From Thermoanaerobacterales bacterium (GTDB lineage Bacteria; Bacillota; Desulfotomaculia; Desulfotomaculales; JASEER01), in contig JASEER010000025.1 in assembly GCA_030019475.1 (NCBI GenBank), positions 1-34,539 of the forward strand: a stretch of 34,539 nt of DNA, written 5' to 3'. A program made the translations under genes and the position numbers. The notes under the pieces were generated by a model. The model made no database searches. It saw only the letters and a list, made by a program, of their open reading frames with translations, and was not told the DNA's origin. Shown piece after piece: positions 1 through 7,552 of this stretch (the stretch's first letter is position 1; each line of letters begins with the position of its first letter).

Positions 1-2
1 GC

Positions 3-374
3 AACGGGTGCGACATTGAGATTCTGGCCTGCCTTACGCCGCTTTACGATGTCGAGCGTTTCGGTATTCTGAATATCGGTAACCCGAAACACGCCGATAT
101 CCTGGTCGTTACCGGGCCGGTAAACAAGCGTAACCACCGTGTACTGGAGAACCTTTACAACCAGACGCCCGACCCGAAGATGGTCCTGGCCGTGGGAGCC
201 TGCGCCGCCACGGGTGGCATTTTCCATAACTGCTACAACGTGCTGGGGGGCATTGACAAGGTCATTCCCGTTGACGTATATGTCCCCGGCTGCCCACCGC
301 GCCCGGAGGCGATTATCGACGGGGTGGTGCTGGCGCTGGAGAAGCTGAAAAAGAGCCGCAAACAAGTGGGGTGA
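3..374 (+). CDS. echC: Ech-type hydrogenase small subunit, 5' partial
   Basis: Electron-transfer (small) subunit of a group 4 membrane-bound NiFe hydrogenase, related to NuoB of complex I. It holds the [4Fe4S] cluster nearest the NiFe site. The gene is cut by the window edge; the frame is open from base 3 and begins with NGCDIEILACLTPLYDVERF, the typical cluster-binding segment of EchC/CooL/NuoB (two Cys of the ligand set visible). Further ligands follow in VGACAATGG and in VYVPGCPPRPEAI, the NuoB hallmark. The start codon and the first Cys lie outside the window. The stop TGA at 372-374 precedes echD by five bases, so the genes form one operon. Family assignment is firm; Ech versus a close group 4 relative rests on the neighbouring large subunit. 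Confidence 0.93.
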   Translation, partial: NGCDIEILACLTPLYDVERFGILNIGNPKHADILVVTGPVNKRNHRVLENLYNQTPDPKMVLAVGACAATGGIFHNCYNVLGGIDKVIPVDVYVPGCPPRPEAIIDGVVLALEKLKKSRKQVG

Positions 375-379
375 GAGCG

Positions 380-718
380 ATGCAGAGTACGCCAACCGAT
401 AAGCAAGAGCTTTTGACCGTTGCTGAGAAACTGGCCGGCGAGGGGGCGCGGCTCGCGGCCGCCACCTGTCTGGATGCCGGTGACCGGTTTGAGGTCATCT
501 ACCATTTTCAGAAGGATCATGAAACACTGAACGTCCGGGTAATGATCAGCAAGGACGAGGAGCTGCCCAGTATCTCGGGTATTATGTTGCCGGCGGCGCT
601 CATCGAGAATGAAATGAGTGAATTCTTCGGGCTGAAGATCGTGGGGAAGGCCATTGATTTCCAGGGAAGGATGCTGCTGGCGGAAGAAAGCCCGCAGACC
701 CCGCTGCTCAAGTCTTAG
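380..718 (+). CDS. echD: Ech-type hydrogenase subunit D (NuoC-like)
   Basis: Small subunit of the Ech hydrogenase related to the 30 kDa NuoC subunit of complex I, 112 residues from ATG 380. It carries no metal cluster and probably acts as a structural partner of the large subunit. Seen: a compact protein with the segment FEVIYHFQK, then the NuoC-like stretch LPAALIENEMSEFFGLKIVG, where the E-x-x-E-x-FG core is the family signature. ATG 380 is preferred over GTG 371 because GGGGTGA lies just upstream at good spacing; GTG 371 would overlap the echC stop by four bases and is the alternative. The tail contains FQGRMLLAE, usual for EchD. Confidence 0.88.
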   Translation: MQSTPTDKQELLTVAEKLAGEGARLAAATCLDAGDRFEVIYHFQKDHETLNVRVMISKDEELPSISGIMLPAALIENEMSEFFGLKIVGKAIDFQGRMLLAEESPQTPLLKS

Positions 719-762
719 CCTACCCGAATCGGACCCAGTTCAGATGGAGAGGGGAGTACGAG

Positions 763-1839
763 ATGGCGCGCATCACCTTTCCTTTCGGGCCGCAGCACCC
801 GGTTCTGCCGGAGGCCATCCAGCTCAAGCTGACTTGCGAGGATGAGCGGGTCGTCGACGCCATGCCCGTTATCGGTTACATGCATAGAGGCATTGAGAAA
901 GCGGCCGAAAGGAACCCGTTTGCCAATAACGTCTTCTTGTGCGAGCGGATTTGCGGTATCTGCAGCTTTATCCATGCTCTGAGCTACTGCCAGTTGATCG
1001 AGCAGATCATGGACATCGAAGTGCCGCCGCGGGCCAGATACCTGAGGGTCGCCTGGAGCGAGCTTTCCAGAATCCACAGCCACATGCTCTGGCTGGGCCT
1101 CCTGGCCGACTCCTTCGGGTTTGAAAGCCTCTTTATGCAGTGCTGGCGGGCGCGGGAGATCGTTCTGGATATTCTCGAGATGACCACCGGGCAGCGTGTT
1201 ATCCAGTCCTCCTGTGTCATCGGCGGCGTGCGGCGTAACATCGATGACGAGATGGCCAAGACCGTCCTGGAGAAGATGAATGAATTCAAGAGACAGTTTG
1301 ACGCCATTTTCCCGGTGTTCAAAAAGGATTACACCATTAAATCGCGTACTGTGGAGAAGGGTATTTTGCCCCACGACAAGGCCTGGCAACTGGGCGCCGT
1401 GGGTCCGACCCTGAGGGGCAGCGGCGTTTCCTGGGACACGCGGAGCACCGGATACGCGGCTTACGGCGAGTTGGGTTTCGAACCGGTGGTCGAACAGGGT
1501 TGCGACTCCTATGCCCGCACCCTGGTCCGCGCCCGTGAAGTCTACCAATCGGCCGAACTGGTGGTTAAAGCCGTGCAAAACCTGCCGGACGGTGAACTCG
1601 CGGTTAAGGTCAAGGGCTTCCCCAACGGTGAGGGAATCATGCGCGTCGAGCAGCCGCGGGGCGAGCTTTTCGATTATGCCCGGGGCAATGGCACGCCGCA
1701 CCTGGAGCGTTTGAAAGTGCGGACTCCGACCTTTTCCAACATCCCGGCCCTCCTCGTGATGCTCCCCGGGGCGGAACTGGCGGACGTACCGGTGATCACT
1801 CTCTCCATTGATCCGTGCATCGCCTGCACAGAGCGTTAA
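763..1839 (+). CDS. echE: Ech-type NiFe hydrogenase large subunit
   Basis: Catalytic large subunit of a group 4 (Ech/Coo-like) NiFe hydrogenase, 358 residues, coupling ferredoxin oxidation and proton reduction to ion movement through membrane subunits that would lie upstream of the window. N-terminal nickel motif RICGICSFIHALSY gives two Cys; the C-terminal motif DPCIACTER gives the other two. The protein ends directly after this motif, so there is no cleavable tail and no maturation protease is needed, as known for Ech and CooH. Both nickel motifs use ordinary Cys, in contrast to the second hydrogenase at 19861-21312. A GAGAGGGGAG Shine-Dalgarno sequence precedes ATG 763. It sits between echD and echF. 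Confidence 0.95.
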   Translation: MARITFPFGPQHPVLPEAIQLKLTCEDERVVDAMPVIGYMHRGIEKAAERNPFANNVFLCERICGICSFIHALSYCQLIEQIMDIEVPPRARYLRVAWSELSRIHSHMLWLGLLADSFGFESLFMQCWRAREIVLDILEMTTGQRVIQSSCVIGGVRRNIDDEMAKTVLEKMNEFKRQFDAIFPVFKKDYTIKSRTVEKGILPHDKAWQLGAVGPTLRGSGVSWDTRSTGYAAYGELGFEPVVEQGCDSYARTLVRAREVYQSAELVVKAVQNLPDGELAVKVKGFPNGEGIMRVEQPRGELFDYARGNGTPHLERLKVRTPTFSNIPALLVMLPGAELADVPVITLSIDPCIACTER

Positions 1840-1856
1840 CCAAGGGAGGCCGGCCT

Positions 1857-2207
1857 ATGCCCTTTATGATCGGCAATATCCTGAAAAACCTGGTTTCGGG
1901 GCCGGCAACGCGCCCGTACCCCGTTGCGACACGTGACCCGTTTCCCGGGGCACGGGGAGAGATCGTATTTTACGAGGACCGCTGCTGTTATTGCGGGATG
2001 TGCGCACGGGGCTGTCCGGCCGAGGCCATTTCCATTCAGGGGTCCCGGAAAAACGGGGACATCACCCTGGGTTACAACCCCTTCTCCTGTATCTACTGCG
2101 GCAAATGCGCGGAGATGTGTCCCTGCTGTGCGGTCGAGATCCTGGGACCTCATGCCAAGCCGGCTTACAAGAAGGTAACCTTCTTCCGGGAGAGCGAACC
2201 CGTCTAG
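1857..2207 (+). CDS. echF: Ech-type hydrogenase ferredoxin-like subunit (2x[4Fe4S])
   Basis: Iron-sulfur subunit (NuoI-like), 116 residues, that passes electrons from ferredoxin to the small subunit. Two [4Fe4S] motifs are visible: CCYCGMCARGCP around residues 41-52 and CIYCGKCAEMCP around 76-87. ATG 1857 is chosen because AAGGGAGG precedes it at good distance; an upstream in-frame start at 1815 would overlap echE and lacks a ribosome site. The gap to echE is 17 bases. This is the last gene of the ech operon: a strong hairpin terminator follows at 2256-2282. Confidence 0.94.
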   Translation: MPFMIGNILKNLVSGPATRPYPVATRDPFPGARGEIVFYEDRCCYCGMCARGCPAEAISIQGSRKNGDITLGYNPFSCIYCGKCAEMCPCCAVEILGPHAKPAYKKVTFFRESEPV

Positions 2208-2255
2208 GGGCCGTCCGAGGGGCGGCTGACCGGAAGCTGAACATGTTCCCGCAAG

Positions 2256-2282
2256 AAAAAGGGGCTTCAGGGCCCCTTTTCC
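2256..2282 (+). terminator. Intrinsic terminator after ech operon
   Basis: Inverted repeat AAAAGGGGC / GCCCCTTTT around a six-base loop, ending in a run of four T. It sits about 50 bases after the echF stop and closes the ech operon. Confidence 0.85.
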
Positions 2283-2384
2283 ATCGGCCCCGGCGGTTGC
2301 CGCCGGCTCCCGAAGGGGTTACACTTGAAGTACAGGCTTGGCCTTCTTCAACGACGGTATTCTCTTTGTGAGGTGGGATGGGCA

Positions 2385-2984
2385 ATGTGCATGCAGACGC
2401 CTTGGGAAAAGGCCCTGGACTTTCACGGGCATGTCTGCCCGGGCCTCGTGCTCGGCTTCCGGGCGGCGGAGGCCGGGATGCGGGCCCTGGGACTAGAGGC
2501 GGCGGACGGTGGCAACCTGGTCGCCGTGGTGGAGAACGACGCCTGCGGCGTGGATGCCGTGCAAGTGGTGACCGGCTGTACGGCAGGCAAGGGCAACCTG
2601 GTCCTGCGCGACTGGGGTAAACAAGTCTACACCTTTATCCGCCGGGATACCGGTACGGCGGTGCGGGTGGCCGTGCGGTACGGAGCCATGTCTCCGGCCC
2701 CGGATATGCTGGCCCTGCAAGAGAAGGCGGCCGGCGGGGGCCTTGACGCCGAGGAAGAACGGATGCTGGCCCGCCTCCGGGAGAGCGCGGCCGACCGGCT
2801 TTTGGAGATGCCGGAGGATGAACTGCTTGAGGTACGGACCATGCGGACCGAATGCCCGCCGCGGGCGCGCCTCCGGGCTACCGTACAGTGTGCCTGGTGC
2901 GGGGAGGGGGTTATGGAGACACGGGCCAAGGTATACGGGGGACGCCTCATTTGCCCCGCCTGCTTCTTGGAAACACAAGCCTGA
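2385..2984 (+). CDS. FmdE family protein with C-terminal zinc finger
   Basis: Member of the FmdE family, named after formylmethanofuran dehydrogenase subunit E, about 199 residues. In bacteria it often occurs near molybdenum/tungsten enzymes, but its biochemical role is not settled. The N-terminal signature FHGHVCPGLVLGFRAAEAG (about residues 11-29) and the ENDACGVDAVQVVTGCTAGKG segment hold the conserved His/Cys metal ligands. The C-terminus has a zinc finger, CAWCGEG...CPACF, roughly residues 168-195. ATG 2385 is chosen because GAGGTGGG lies just upstream and the conserved core begins shortly after it; a TTG at 2325 would add 20 non-conserved residues. It stands alone after the ech terminator, so a link to Ech is only positional. 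Confidence 0.85.
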   Translation: MCMQTPWEKALDFHGHVCPGLVLGFRAAEAGMRALGLEAADGGNLVAVVENDACGVDAVQVVTGCTAGKGNLVLRDWGKQVYTFIRRDTGTAVRVAVRYGAMSPAPDMLALQEKAAGGGLDAEEERMLARLRESAADRLLEMPEDELLEVRTMRTECPPRARLRATVQCAWCGEGVMETRAKVYGGRLICPACFLETQA

Positions 2985-3066
2985 TACCTGCTGAAGAAAG
3001 CGGCGTTTTCTGGGGCGGCCCGGGCGGCACGCCCCTTGTGCGTTTCAAGGAGCCTGTCCGGGTTTG

Positions 3067-3096
3067 GCAGGAATAGTCAGGCGAAGGGTCGAAATA
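3067..3096 (+). promoter_or_regulatory. Candidate sigma-H-type promoter for glycosyltransferase-degSU
   Basis: GCAGGAATA, twelve bases, then GTCGAAATA. This fits the Bacillus sigma-H consensus (RNAGGAWWW, 11-12 bases, RNNGAATWW) with one mismatch. It lies 34 bases before ATG 3130 and its Shine-Dalgarno sequence, a plausible leader length. No sigma-A -35/-10 pair of similar quality was seen in this 145-base gap. A GC-rich imperfect hairpin (GGGGCG/CGCCCC near 3013-3036) also lies in the gap but lacks a T-run. Confidence 0.5.
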
Positions 3097-3129
3097 CAAT
3101 AGCAGGTGTAACAGGAGGGTAGTTGTATA

Positions 3130-4329
3130 ATGAGGATCGCCGTTTTCACGGATAGCTACCGGCCTTACACCAGCGGCGTGGTGCGTTCCATCGAGACCTG
3201 CCGCCACGAATTGGAGGCGCGCGGGCACCAGGTCTTTATCTTTGCCCCGCGCTACAATTGGGGTCGATATGGTGAAGAGCGCGCAGGGGAAAAGCGTGTC
3301 TTTCGCTTTTGTGCCTTCCCCACGCCCAATAAGACGGGTTTCAGCCTGGCGATTCCCCTGTCGATACACCTGCGGCAGGACTTGCGGCGGCTCGGTGTCG
3401 ACCTGGTGCACGTGCATTCACCTTTCCTCCTTGGGAGACTGGGCGCGCGTGCGGCCAGGGACCTCGGGCTACCGCTGGTTTTCACCCACCACACCCTTTA
3501 CGACCAGTACGTACATTACTTCCCCGTGGCCCGCAAACTCACCCGGCAGGTCACGCAACGCCTGGCGGTGGGCTTCTGCAACCGGTGCGACGTCGTGCTG
3601 GTGCCGACCAGGGTGATCGGCGATTACATCCGGGAACTCGGCGTTACATCGCCGATCAAGGACCTCCCCACGGGGATCAGGATCGAGGATTTCTCAGGGG
3701 GGGACCGGAAAGGGTTGCGTCAACGGTTCGGTATCGCGGATGATGAAAAGGTCCTGCTGTTCGTTGGGCGTATGGGGTTGGAGAAGAACGTGGATTTCCT
3801 GCTGCGCGCCTTTCAGCTTGTCCGGGCCTCCCACCCGGGCCTGCCCCTCCGTTTGGTCCTGGTCGGCGGGGGCCCGGAGATGGATAATTTCCAGCGCCTG
3901 GCGGCCACCCTGGGTATCGCGGAACACACCCTCTTTGCCGGTCCGGTGGCGCCGGAAAAGATGGGAGACTGTTACGCCGGGGCTGACCTCTTCGTCTTCG
4001 CCTCGGTTACCGAGACCCAGGGGCTGGTGATCGGGGAGGCCAAGGCGGCCGGCCTGCCTGCGGTGGCCGTGCGGGCCTTTGGGGTGAGCGAGATGGTCAC
4101 GGACGGGGAAGACGGGTTCCTCACCCCCGAGGATGAGGCGGCCTTTGCGGAGAAGGTGGGGCGCCTGGTAACGGAAGACGAGCTGTACCGGCGGTTTGCC
4201 GCCGCCGCCCGGGCCAACGCCGCCCGGCTTTCGGCCCAGGCCCTGACGGACCGGCTTCTGGGAATCTACCGTGCCCTGCTGGACGAACGGGCGCTTTCTC
4301 CACAAGGGAGGGGAAGGAAATCGTCCTAG
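3130..4329 (+). CDS. Glycosyltransferase family 4 protein
   Basis: GT-B fold glycosyltransferase of family GT4, 399 residues, cytoplasmic or membrane-peripheral, probably transferring a sugar from a nucleotide donor to a lipid. The N-terminus MRIAVFTDSYRPYTSGVVRS is typical of diacylglycerol glucosyltransferases and PimB-like mannosyltransferases. Further marks are HVHSPFLLG, FVGRMGLEKNVDFLL (start of the donor domain) and the donor-binding E-x7-E pattern in TETQGLVIGEAKAAGLP. AACAGGAGGGTAG precedes ATG 3130. The 3' end overlaps the upstream end of the degS-like frame by about ten bases, so the three genes 3130-6168 look co-transcribed. The exact lipid acceptor cannot be told from sequence alone. 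Confidence 0.9.
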   Translation: MRIAVFTDSYRPYTSGVVRSIETCRHELEARGHQVFIFAPRYNWGRYGEERAGEKRVFRFCAFPTPNKTGFSLAIPLSIHLRQDLRRLGVDLVHVHSPFLLGRLGARAARDLGLPLVFTHHTLYDQYVHYFPVARKLTRQVTQRLAVGFCNRCDVVLVPTRVIGDYIRELGVTSPIKDLPTGIRIEDFSGGDRKGLRQRFGIADDEKVLLFVGRMGLEKNVDFLLRAFQLVRASHPGLPLRLVLVGGGPEMDNFQRLAATLGIAEHTLFAGPVAPEKMGDCYAGADLFVFASVTETQGLVIGEAKAAGLPAVAVRAFGVSEMVTDGEDGFLTPEDEAAFAEKVGRLVTEDELYRRFAAAARANAARLSAQALTDRLLGIYRALLDERALSPQGRGRKSS

Positions 4330-5543
4330 ACGCCCGAGAGCTTGACAACATCATCTCCCGGACACTTGAGGCCATCGAGGCCAGCAAGACGGAGATTTAC
4401 GAGATCGCCGCCAACGCCGAGGCCGAGGTCGTGAGGGTCAAGGAAGCGCTCGAGGATGTCCGGCAGGAAACGCTGGAGGTCATCGAGCGCGTGGACCGGC
4501 TGAGCGTCCAGGAGCGGCAGGCCCGTGTCCGCCTGATGGAAGTCAGCCGCGATTTCGGTCGCTATACCGAGCAGGACATCAAGGATGCCTACGAAAAGGC
4601 GCAGAACATCCAGATCGAGCTTATCAAACTGCGGGAGCGCGAGAGGCTTCTGCGGTACCAGCGGGACGAACTGTCCCGCAGCCTGCGCCGCCTGGAGCAA
4701 ACGCGGGAGCGCGCTGAGCGGTTGATGTCGCAGGTGGGCGTGGTCCTCAACTACCTGACCAAGGACCTGAACAACCTGAGCGAACGCCTGGACGAGGTCC
4801 AGGAGTTCCAGAGACTGCGGCTGCGGATCATCGAGGCCCAGGAAGAGGAGCGGCGCCGCGTGGCGCGGGAGATCCACGACGGGCCGGCCCAGGCGATGGC
4901 CAATATCGTGATGCGCGCCGATTACTGCACCCGGCTGTACCAGATCGACCCCGGGAAGGTGGTCGAAGAACTGGCGGCCCTGCAGCAGCTGGTACGGTCC
5001 TGCCTGGACGAGGTGCGCAAGATCATCTTCGACCTGCGGCCCATGGCCCTGGACGACCTTGGCCTGGTCCCGGCCCTCAAGCGCTTCCTTAAACAGTACG
5101 AAGAACAATATGGCCTGGCCGTCGAAATGGTCTTCTTCGGACAGGGTGAACGCCTTGAACCCGCCATCGAGGTCGCTCTCTTTCGCGTTATCCAGGAGGC
5201 CTTGAACAACGTGCGTAAGCACGCGGAGGCCAGCAGCGTCCTGGTCAAGGTGGAGGTAACGCCCGACATAGTAAATCTCCTCGTACGGGATAACGGGCGC
5301 GGGTTCGATGTAGACGCCGCCCTGGGCGACGCGGGACGCCGGGGTTACGGTCTTACGGGAATGCGTGAGCGCATCGCCCTCCTCAAGGGGCAGATCAAGT
5401 TCCGGTCGGCCCCCGGCCGGGGGACGAACGTTATCATCAACGTGCCGCTGGGTAACAAATTGGAAGAGGAAGACAAGACGGAGAAGGCGAGGGGGAGGAG
5501 GAGTAAGAGATCCTATGACACCCGTAAGGCTGCTGATCGTTGA
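4320..5543 (+). CDS. degS: DegS-like sensor histidine kinase
   Basis: Cytoplasmic two-component sensor kinase of the DegS type, about 407 residues. It has a long coiled-coil N-terminal sensor region (roughly residues 1-170), the HisKA_3 phospho-acceptor motif RRVAREIHDGPAQAM with His about 186, then an HATPase_c domain with QEALNNVRKHAEAS and DNGRGFD, and GYGLTGMRERI. No membrane segment is seen. Start: the first ordinary start in frame is GTG 4431, but the 37 codons before it read as DegS N-terminus (LDARELDNIISRTLEAIEAS matches the DegS pattern LDSILMKML..VDGSKDE). A Shine-Dalgarno run AGGGAGGGG sits at 4306-4313, just before an ATC at 4320, so a rare ATC start is proposed; a conventional annotation would use 4431. 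It overlaps the glycosyltransferase and is followed by its response regulator. Confidence 0.85.
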   Translation: MVLDARELDNIISRTLEAIEASKTEIYEIAANAEAEVVRVKEALEDVRQETLEVIERVDRLSVQERQARVRLMEVSRDFGRYTEQDIKDAYEKAQNIQIELIKLRERERLLRYQRDELSRSLRRLEQTRERAERLMSQVGVVLNYLTKDLNNLSERLDEVQEFQRLRLRIIEAQEEERRRVAREIHDGPAQAMANIVMRADYCTRLYQIDPGKVVEELAALQQLVRSCLDEVRKIIFDLRPMALDDLGLVPALKRFLKQYEEQYGLAVEMVFFGQGERLEPAIEVALFRVIQEALNNVRKHAEASSVLVKVEVTPDIVNLLVRDNGRGFDVDAALGDAGRRGYGLTGMRERIALLKGQIKFRSAPGRGTNVIINVPLGNKLEEEDKTEKARGRRSKRSYDTRKAADR

Positions 5544-6168
5544 TGACCATGCGCTGATCCGTGAGGGCCTGGCGAAGATCCTCTCAACCGAACCGCGCGT
5601 CACGGTTGTGGGGGAAGCCGCCAGCGGGGACGAGGCTCTCGCCGTGGTCCGGTCACGGGGGGTGGACGTCGTCCTCCTGGACGTCAATATGCCCGGAAAG
5701 AACGGTATCCAGACCTGCCGGGAAATCAAGGCCATAAATCCCGAAATCGGGGTCATCGCCCTGACCATCCATGACCAGGAGGAGTATCTCTTTGAAATGA
5801 TCCGCGCGGGGGTGGCCGGCTACGTCCTGAAGGACATCAGCCCCCAGCTGTTAATCGACACCATCCTGCGTGTTGCGGACGGCGAATCCTTTATACCCCC
5901 GTCGCTCGTGAGCAAGGTGTTTAAGGAATTCAACCGCCTGTACCAGTCCCCGCCCAAGCGCCGTTACCACGATGACCTTACGGAGCGGGAGCTTGAGGTT
6001 CTGCAGCTCGTCGCGCTGGGCGAGTCCAACCGTGCCATCGCCGGGCGCCTCTTCATCAGCGAGAAGACGGTCAAGAACCACCTGACGAACATCTTCCAGA
6101 AAATCGGGGTCAGCGACCGCACCCAGGCCGCCCTCTACGCCGTTAAGAACCGCCTGGTCGAGATCTGA
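5515..6168 (+). CDS. degU: DegU/NarL-type response regulator
   Basis: Response regulator of the NarL/FixJ family, 217 residues, partner of the DegS-like kinase. The receiver domain shows the acidic pair DD at 10-11, phospho-acceptor Asp56 in LLDVNMPG, Thr in ALTIHDQ and Lys in YVLKDIS. A LuxR-type helix-turn-helix follows at about 150-212 (LTERELEVLQLVALGESN, then SEKTVKNHLTNIFQKIGV). ATG 5515 is preceded by GGGGGAGGAGG and overlaps the kinase stop by 29 bases, which suggests translational coupling. DegU relatives control secretion, competence and motility genes; the targets here are unknown. Confidence 0.93.
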   Translation: MTPVRLLIVDDHALIREGLAKILSTEPRVTVVGEAASGDEALAVVRSRGVDVVLLDVNMPGKNGIQTCREIKAINPEIGVIALTIHDQEEYLFEMIRAGVAGYVLKDISPQLLIDTILRVADGESFIPPSLVSKVFKEFNRLYQSPPKRRYHDDLTERELEVLQLVALGESNRAIAGRLFISEKTVKNHLTNIFQKIGVSDRTQAALYAVKNRLVEI

Positions 6169-6715
6169 AGCCGTCCGTTGGCAGAGCCGCAAGGCCTTCC
6201 GTATACAGGACCAGGTCGTTCCCGCTGAAAAGTACGAAGCGCACCTCTTGAAAGGGCTTCTTCCGTAAAAAGGCGCTGACCGCCGCCAGGGCGATCCGTG
6301 ACGCCCGCCTTTTCGGAAAGCCGTAGGCCCCCGTGCTGATCGCCGGGAAGGCGATGGTGCCGAGCCCGTGGTCCAGGGCGAGGGCCAGGCAGTTCTCATA
6401 AGCCCGGCGCAGGAGTTCGTCCTCGCCGGCGGCGCCTCCCCGCCAGACCGGCCCCACGGTATGGATGACGTGACGTGTCGGCAGAAAGCCCCCGGTGGTG
6501 ATCACCGCCCGCCCGGTGGGCAACGGGCCCCGTTCAGCCACGATGCGTCGGCATTCCTCCAGGATGGCCGGCCCGCCGGCGCGGTGGATGGCCCCGTCCA
6601 CCCCGCCGCCGCCCATCAGCCCCGGGTTGGCGGCGTTCACGATGGCGTCAACTTCTTGCCGCGTGATATCCCCGCGCAGGGCGACCAGCCTTGTTGGCCC
6701 GAGTAAGACTTCCAT
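6143..6715 (-). CDS. Macrodomain protein (ADP-ribose binding/hydrolase)
   Basis: Macrodomain protein of the YmdB/TTHA0132 type, 190 residues, predicted to bind ADP-ribose and remove acetyl or ADP-ribosyl groups. Motifs: GDITRQEVDAIVNAANPGLM, GGGVDGAIHRAGG, VIHTVGPVW and FPAISTGAYGFP, in the usual order. ATG 6715 is preceded on this strand by GCGGGAG. Its 3' end overlaps the degU 3' end by 26 bases on the opposite strand, so the extreme C-terminus (PTDGFRSRPGGS) is encoded antisense to degU. It is a monocistronic gene facing the degSU operon. Substrate not determinable. Confidence 0.9.
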   Translation of the reverse strand: MEVLLGPTRLVALRGDITRQEVDAIVNAANPGLMGGGGVDGAIHRAGGPAILEECRRIVAERGPLPTGRAVITTGGFLPTRHVIHTVGPVWRGGAAGEDELLRRAYENCLALALDHGLGTIAFPAISTGAYGFPKRRASRIALAAVSAFLRKKPFQEVRFVLFSGNDLVLYTEGLAALPTDGFRSRPGGS

Positions 6716-6755
6716 CTCCCGCGAATTCCCTCCGGAGACGCCTGTTTATTCTCCC

Positions 6756-6785
6756 AGTATAACGGGAGCATCCGCCGCCGGTCCA
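6756..6785 (-). promoter_or_regulatory. Candidate sigma-A promoter of macrodomain gene
   Basis: On the minus strand TGGACC, 18 bases, TATACT, about 40 bases upstream of ATG 6715. The -10 hexamer lies inside a small inverted repeat CTCCC/GGGAG (6751-6768), which could be an operator. Confidence 0.4.
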
Positions 6786-6932
6786 CCCGGCGTGGGCCCC
6801 CTGGGACCGCAATCCCGCCCCCTCCCGGACGACAGGTACCCGAAAAGATGAGCCCGCAGCCCGATGGCCCACGGCGCCACCGGCCTTAGAATAGGGGTGT
6901 AAGGTGCTTGCACGGATGGGGGTGCCGGGGGC

Positions 6933-7109
6933 ATGGCGTCGGCGGTTGCGGGGCTCAGGCGCTTCCGGGCGAGCGAGGGCGGACAGGGGCTGGTCGAGTA
7001 CGCCCCGCTGCTCGCCCTGGCGGTTATGACGGCCCTGGTCGGGTTGCAGGCCCTGGCCGGCGTGGTCCACGGAGTGTACGGCGAAATCCGGAGCAGGTTC
7101 ACCGGGTAG
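6933..7109 (+). CDS. Short Flp-type pilin-like protein
   Basis: A 58-residue frame starting at ATG 6933. It has a short basic N-terminus (GLRRFRASEGG), the Flp prepilin cleavage-region pattern GGQGLVEYAP followed by a hydrophobic helix (LLALAVMTALVGLQALAGVV) and a short basic tail. This is the same layout as the clear Flp pilin at 7260-7436 (SGQGMAEYGLILAL). The GQGxxEY core, the same size and the position directly before that gene argue for a real paralog. The ribosome site is weak (GGGGG before the ATG). It could be a minor Flp pilin or a decaying copy. Pro follows Tyr-Ala in the helix, unusual for the family. Confidence 0.6.
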   Translation: MASAVAGLRRFRASEGGQGLVEYAPLLALAVMTALVGLQALAGVVHGVYGEIRSRFTG

Positions 7110-7259
7110 ACGGGCCGGCAGGTCCGGGTGGGAGATGAGACTCTGGTCCCCGGCGAAATGTGACGCGCGGGGCCGCTGGAATGAGACCAGCGCCCGATGG
7201 CGGGCGGCGCCGGGGGTGCTAGGATAAAAGAAAAACACTCTTTAAGGGGGTGCATCACG

Positions 7260-7436
7260 GTGAAGGAGTTGCTCGGTAGGCTGTGGAAGGACGAATCCGG
7301 TCAGGGAATGGCGGAGTACGGTCTCATTCTGGCGTTGATTGCGGTCGTTGTCATCGCTGCGGCAGTAAGCCTGGGAACGAGCATTAGTGACAAGTTTTCT
7401 GGTGTTGCGGGCGAAATCTCAAAAACTCGCCCGTAA
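7260..7436 (+). CDS. Flp family type IVb pilin
   Basis: Small Flp pilin, 58 residues from GTG 7260: short charged leader (KELLGRLWKDE), SGQGMAEYGLILALIAVVVI with the Glu-Tyr pair typical of type IVb prepilins, a single membrane helix and a short tail. It is expected to be cut after the Gly before MAEY or nearby by the A24 peptidase encoded just downstream and assembled into a thin adhesive fibre. AAGGGGG lies nine bases before the GTG; an upstream in-frame start near 7197 has no ribosome site. A 12-bp stem-loop at 7486-7521 separates it from the peptidase gene. Confidence 0.88.
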   Translation: MKELLGRLWKDESGQGMAEYGLILALIAVVVIAAAVSLGTSISDKFSGVAGEISKTRP

Positions 7437-7485
7437 GCTATCACGGGTTCAACCAACATTTGCCGGTTTATACATTAGGGGACTT

Positions 7486-7521
7486 GGACCCTACTCGCGG
7501 ATCAGAACACGGGTAGGGTCC
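7486..7521 (+). terminator. Stem-loop between flp pilin and prepilin peptidase
   Basis: Perfect inverted repeat GGACCCTACTCG / CGAGTAGGGTCC with one G-T pair (GGACCCTACTCG at 7486-7497, CGGGTAGGGTCC at 7510-7521) and a 12-base loop. It lacks a clear T-run, so it is either a weak terminator or an mRNA-stabilising element lowering downstream expression relative to the pilin. Confidence 0.5.
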
Positions 7522-7552
7522 TTCCATAGGAGAGAGAGAGGAGGGGAAGCCC

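Noticed and set aside
3013-3036. GC-rich inverted repeat GGGGCG/CGCCCC as a terminator of the fmdE-like gene
   Set aside because: Short stem with a large loop and no T-run; not strong enough to list.
4326-5768. 480-codon minus-strand frame
   Set aside because: Opposite degS and the start of degU; no domain seen.
7143-7190. CTGGTC / GACCAG repeat upstream of the Flp pilin as an operator
   Set aside because: Six-base arms spaced by 36 bases are expected by chance in such GC-rich DNA.
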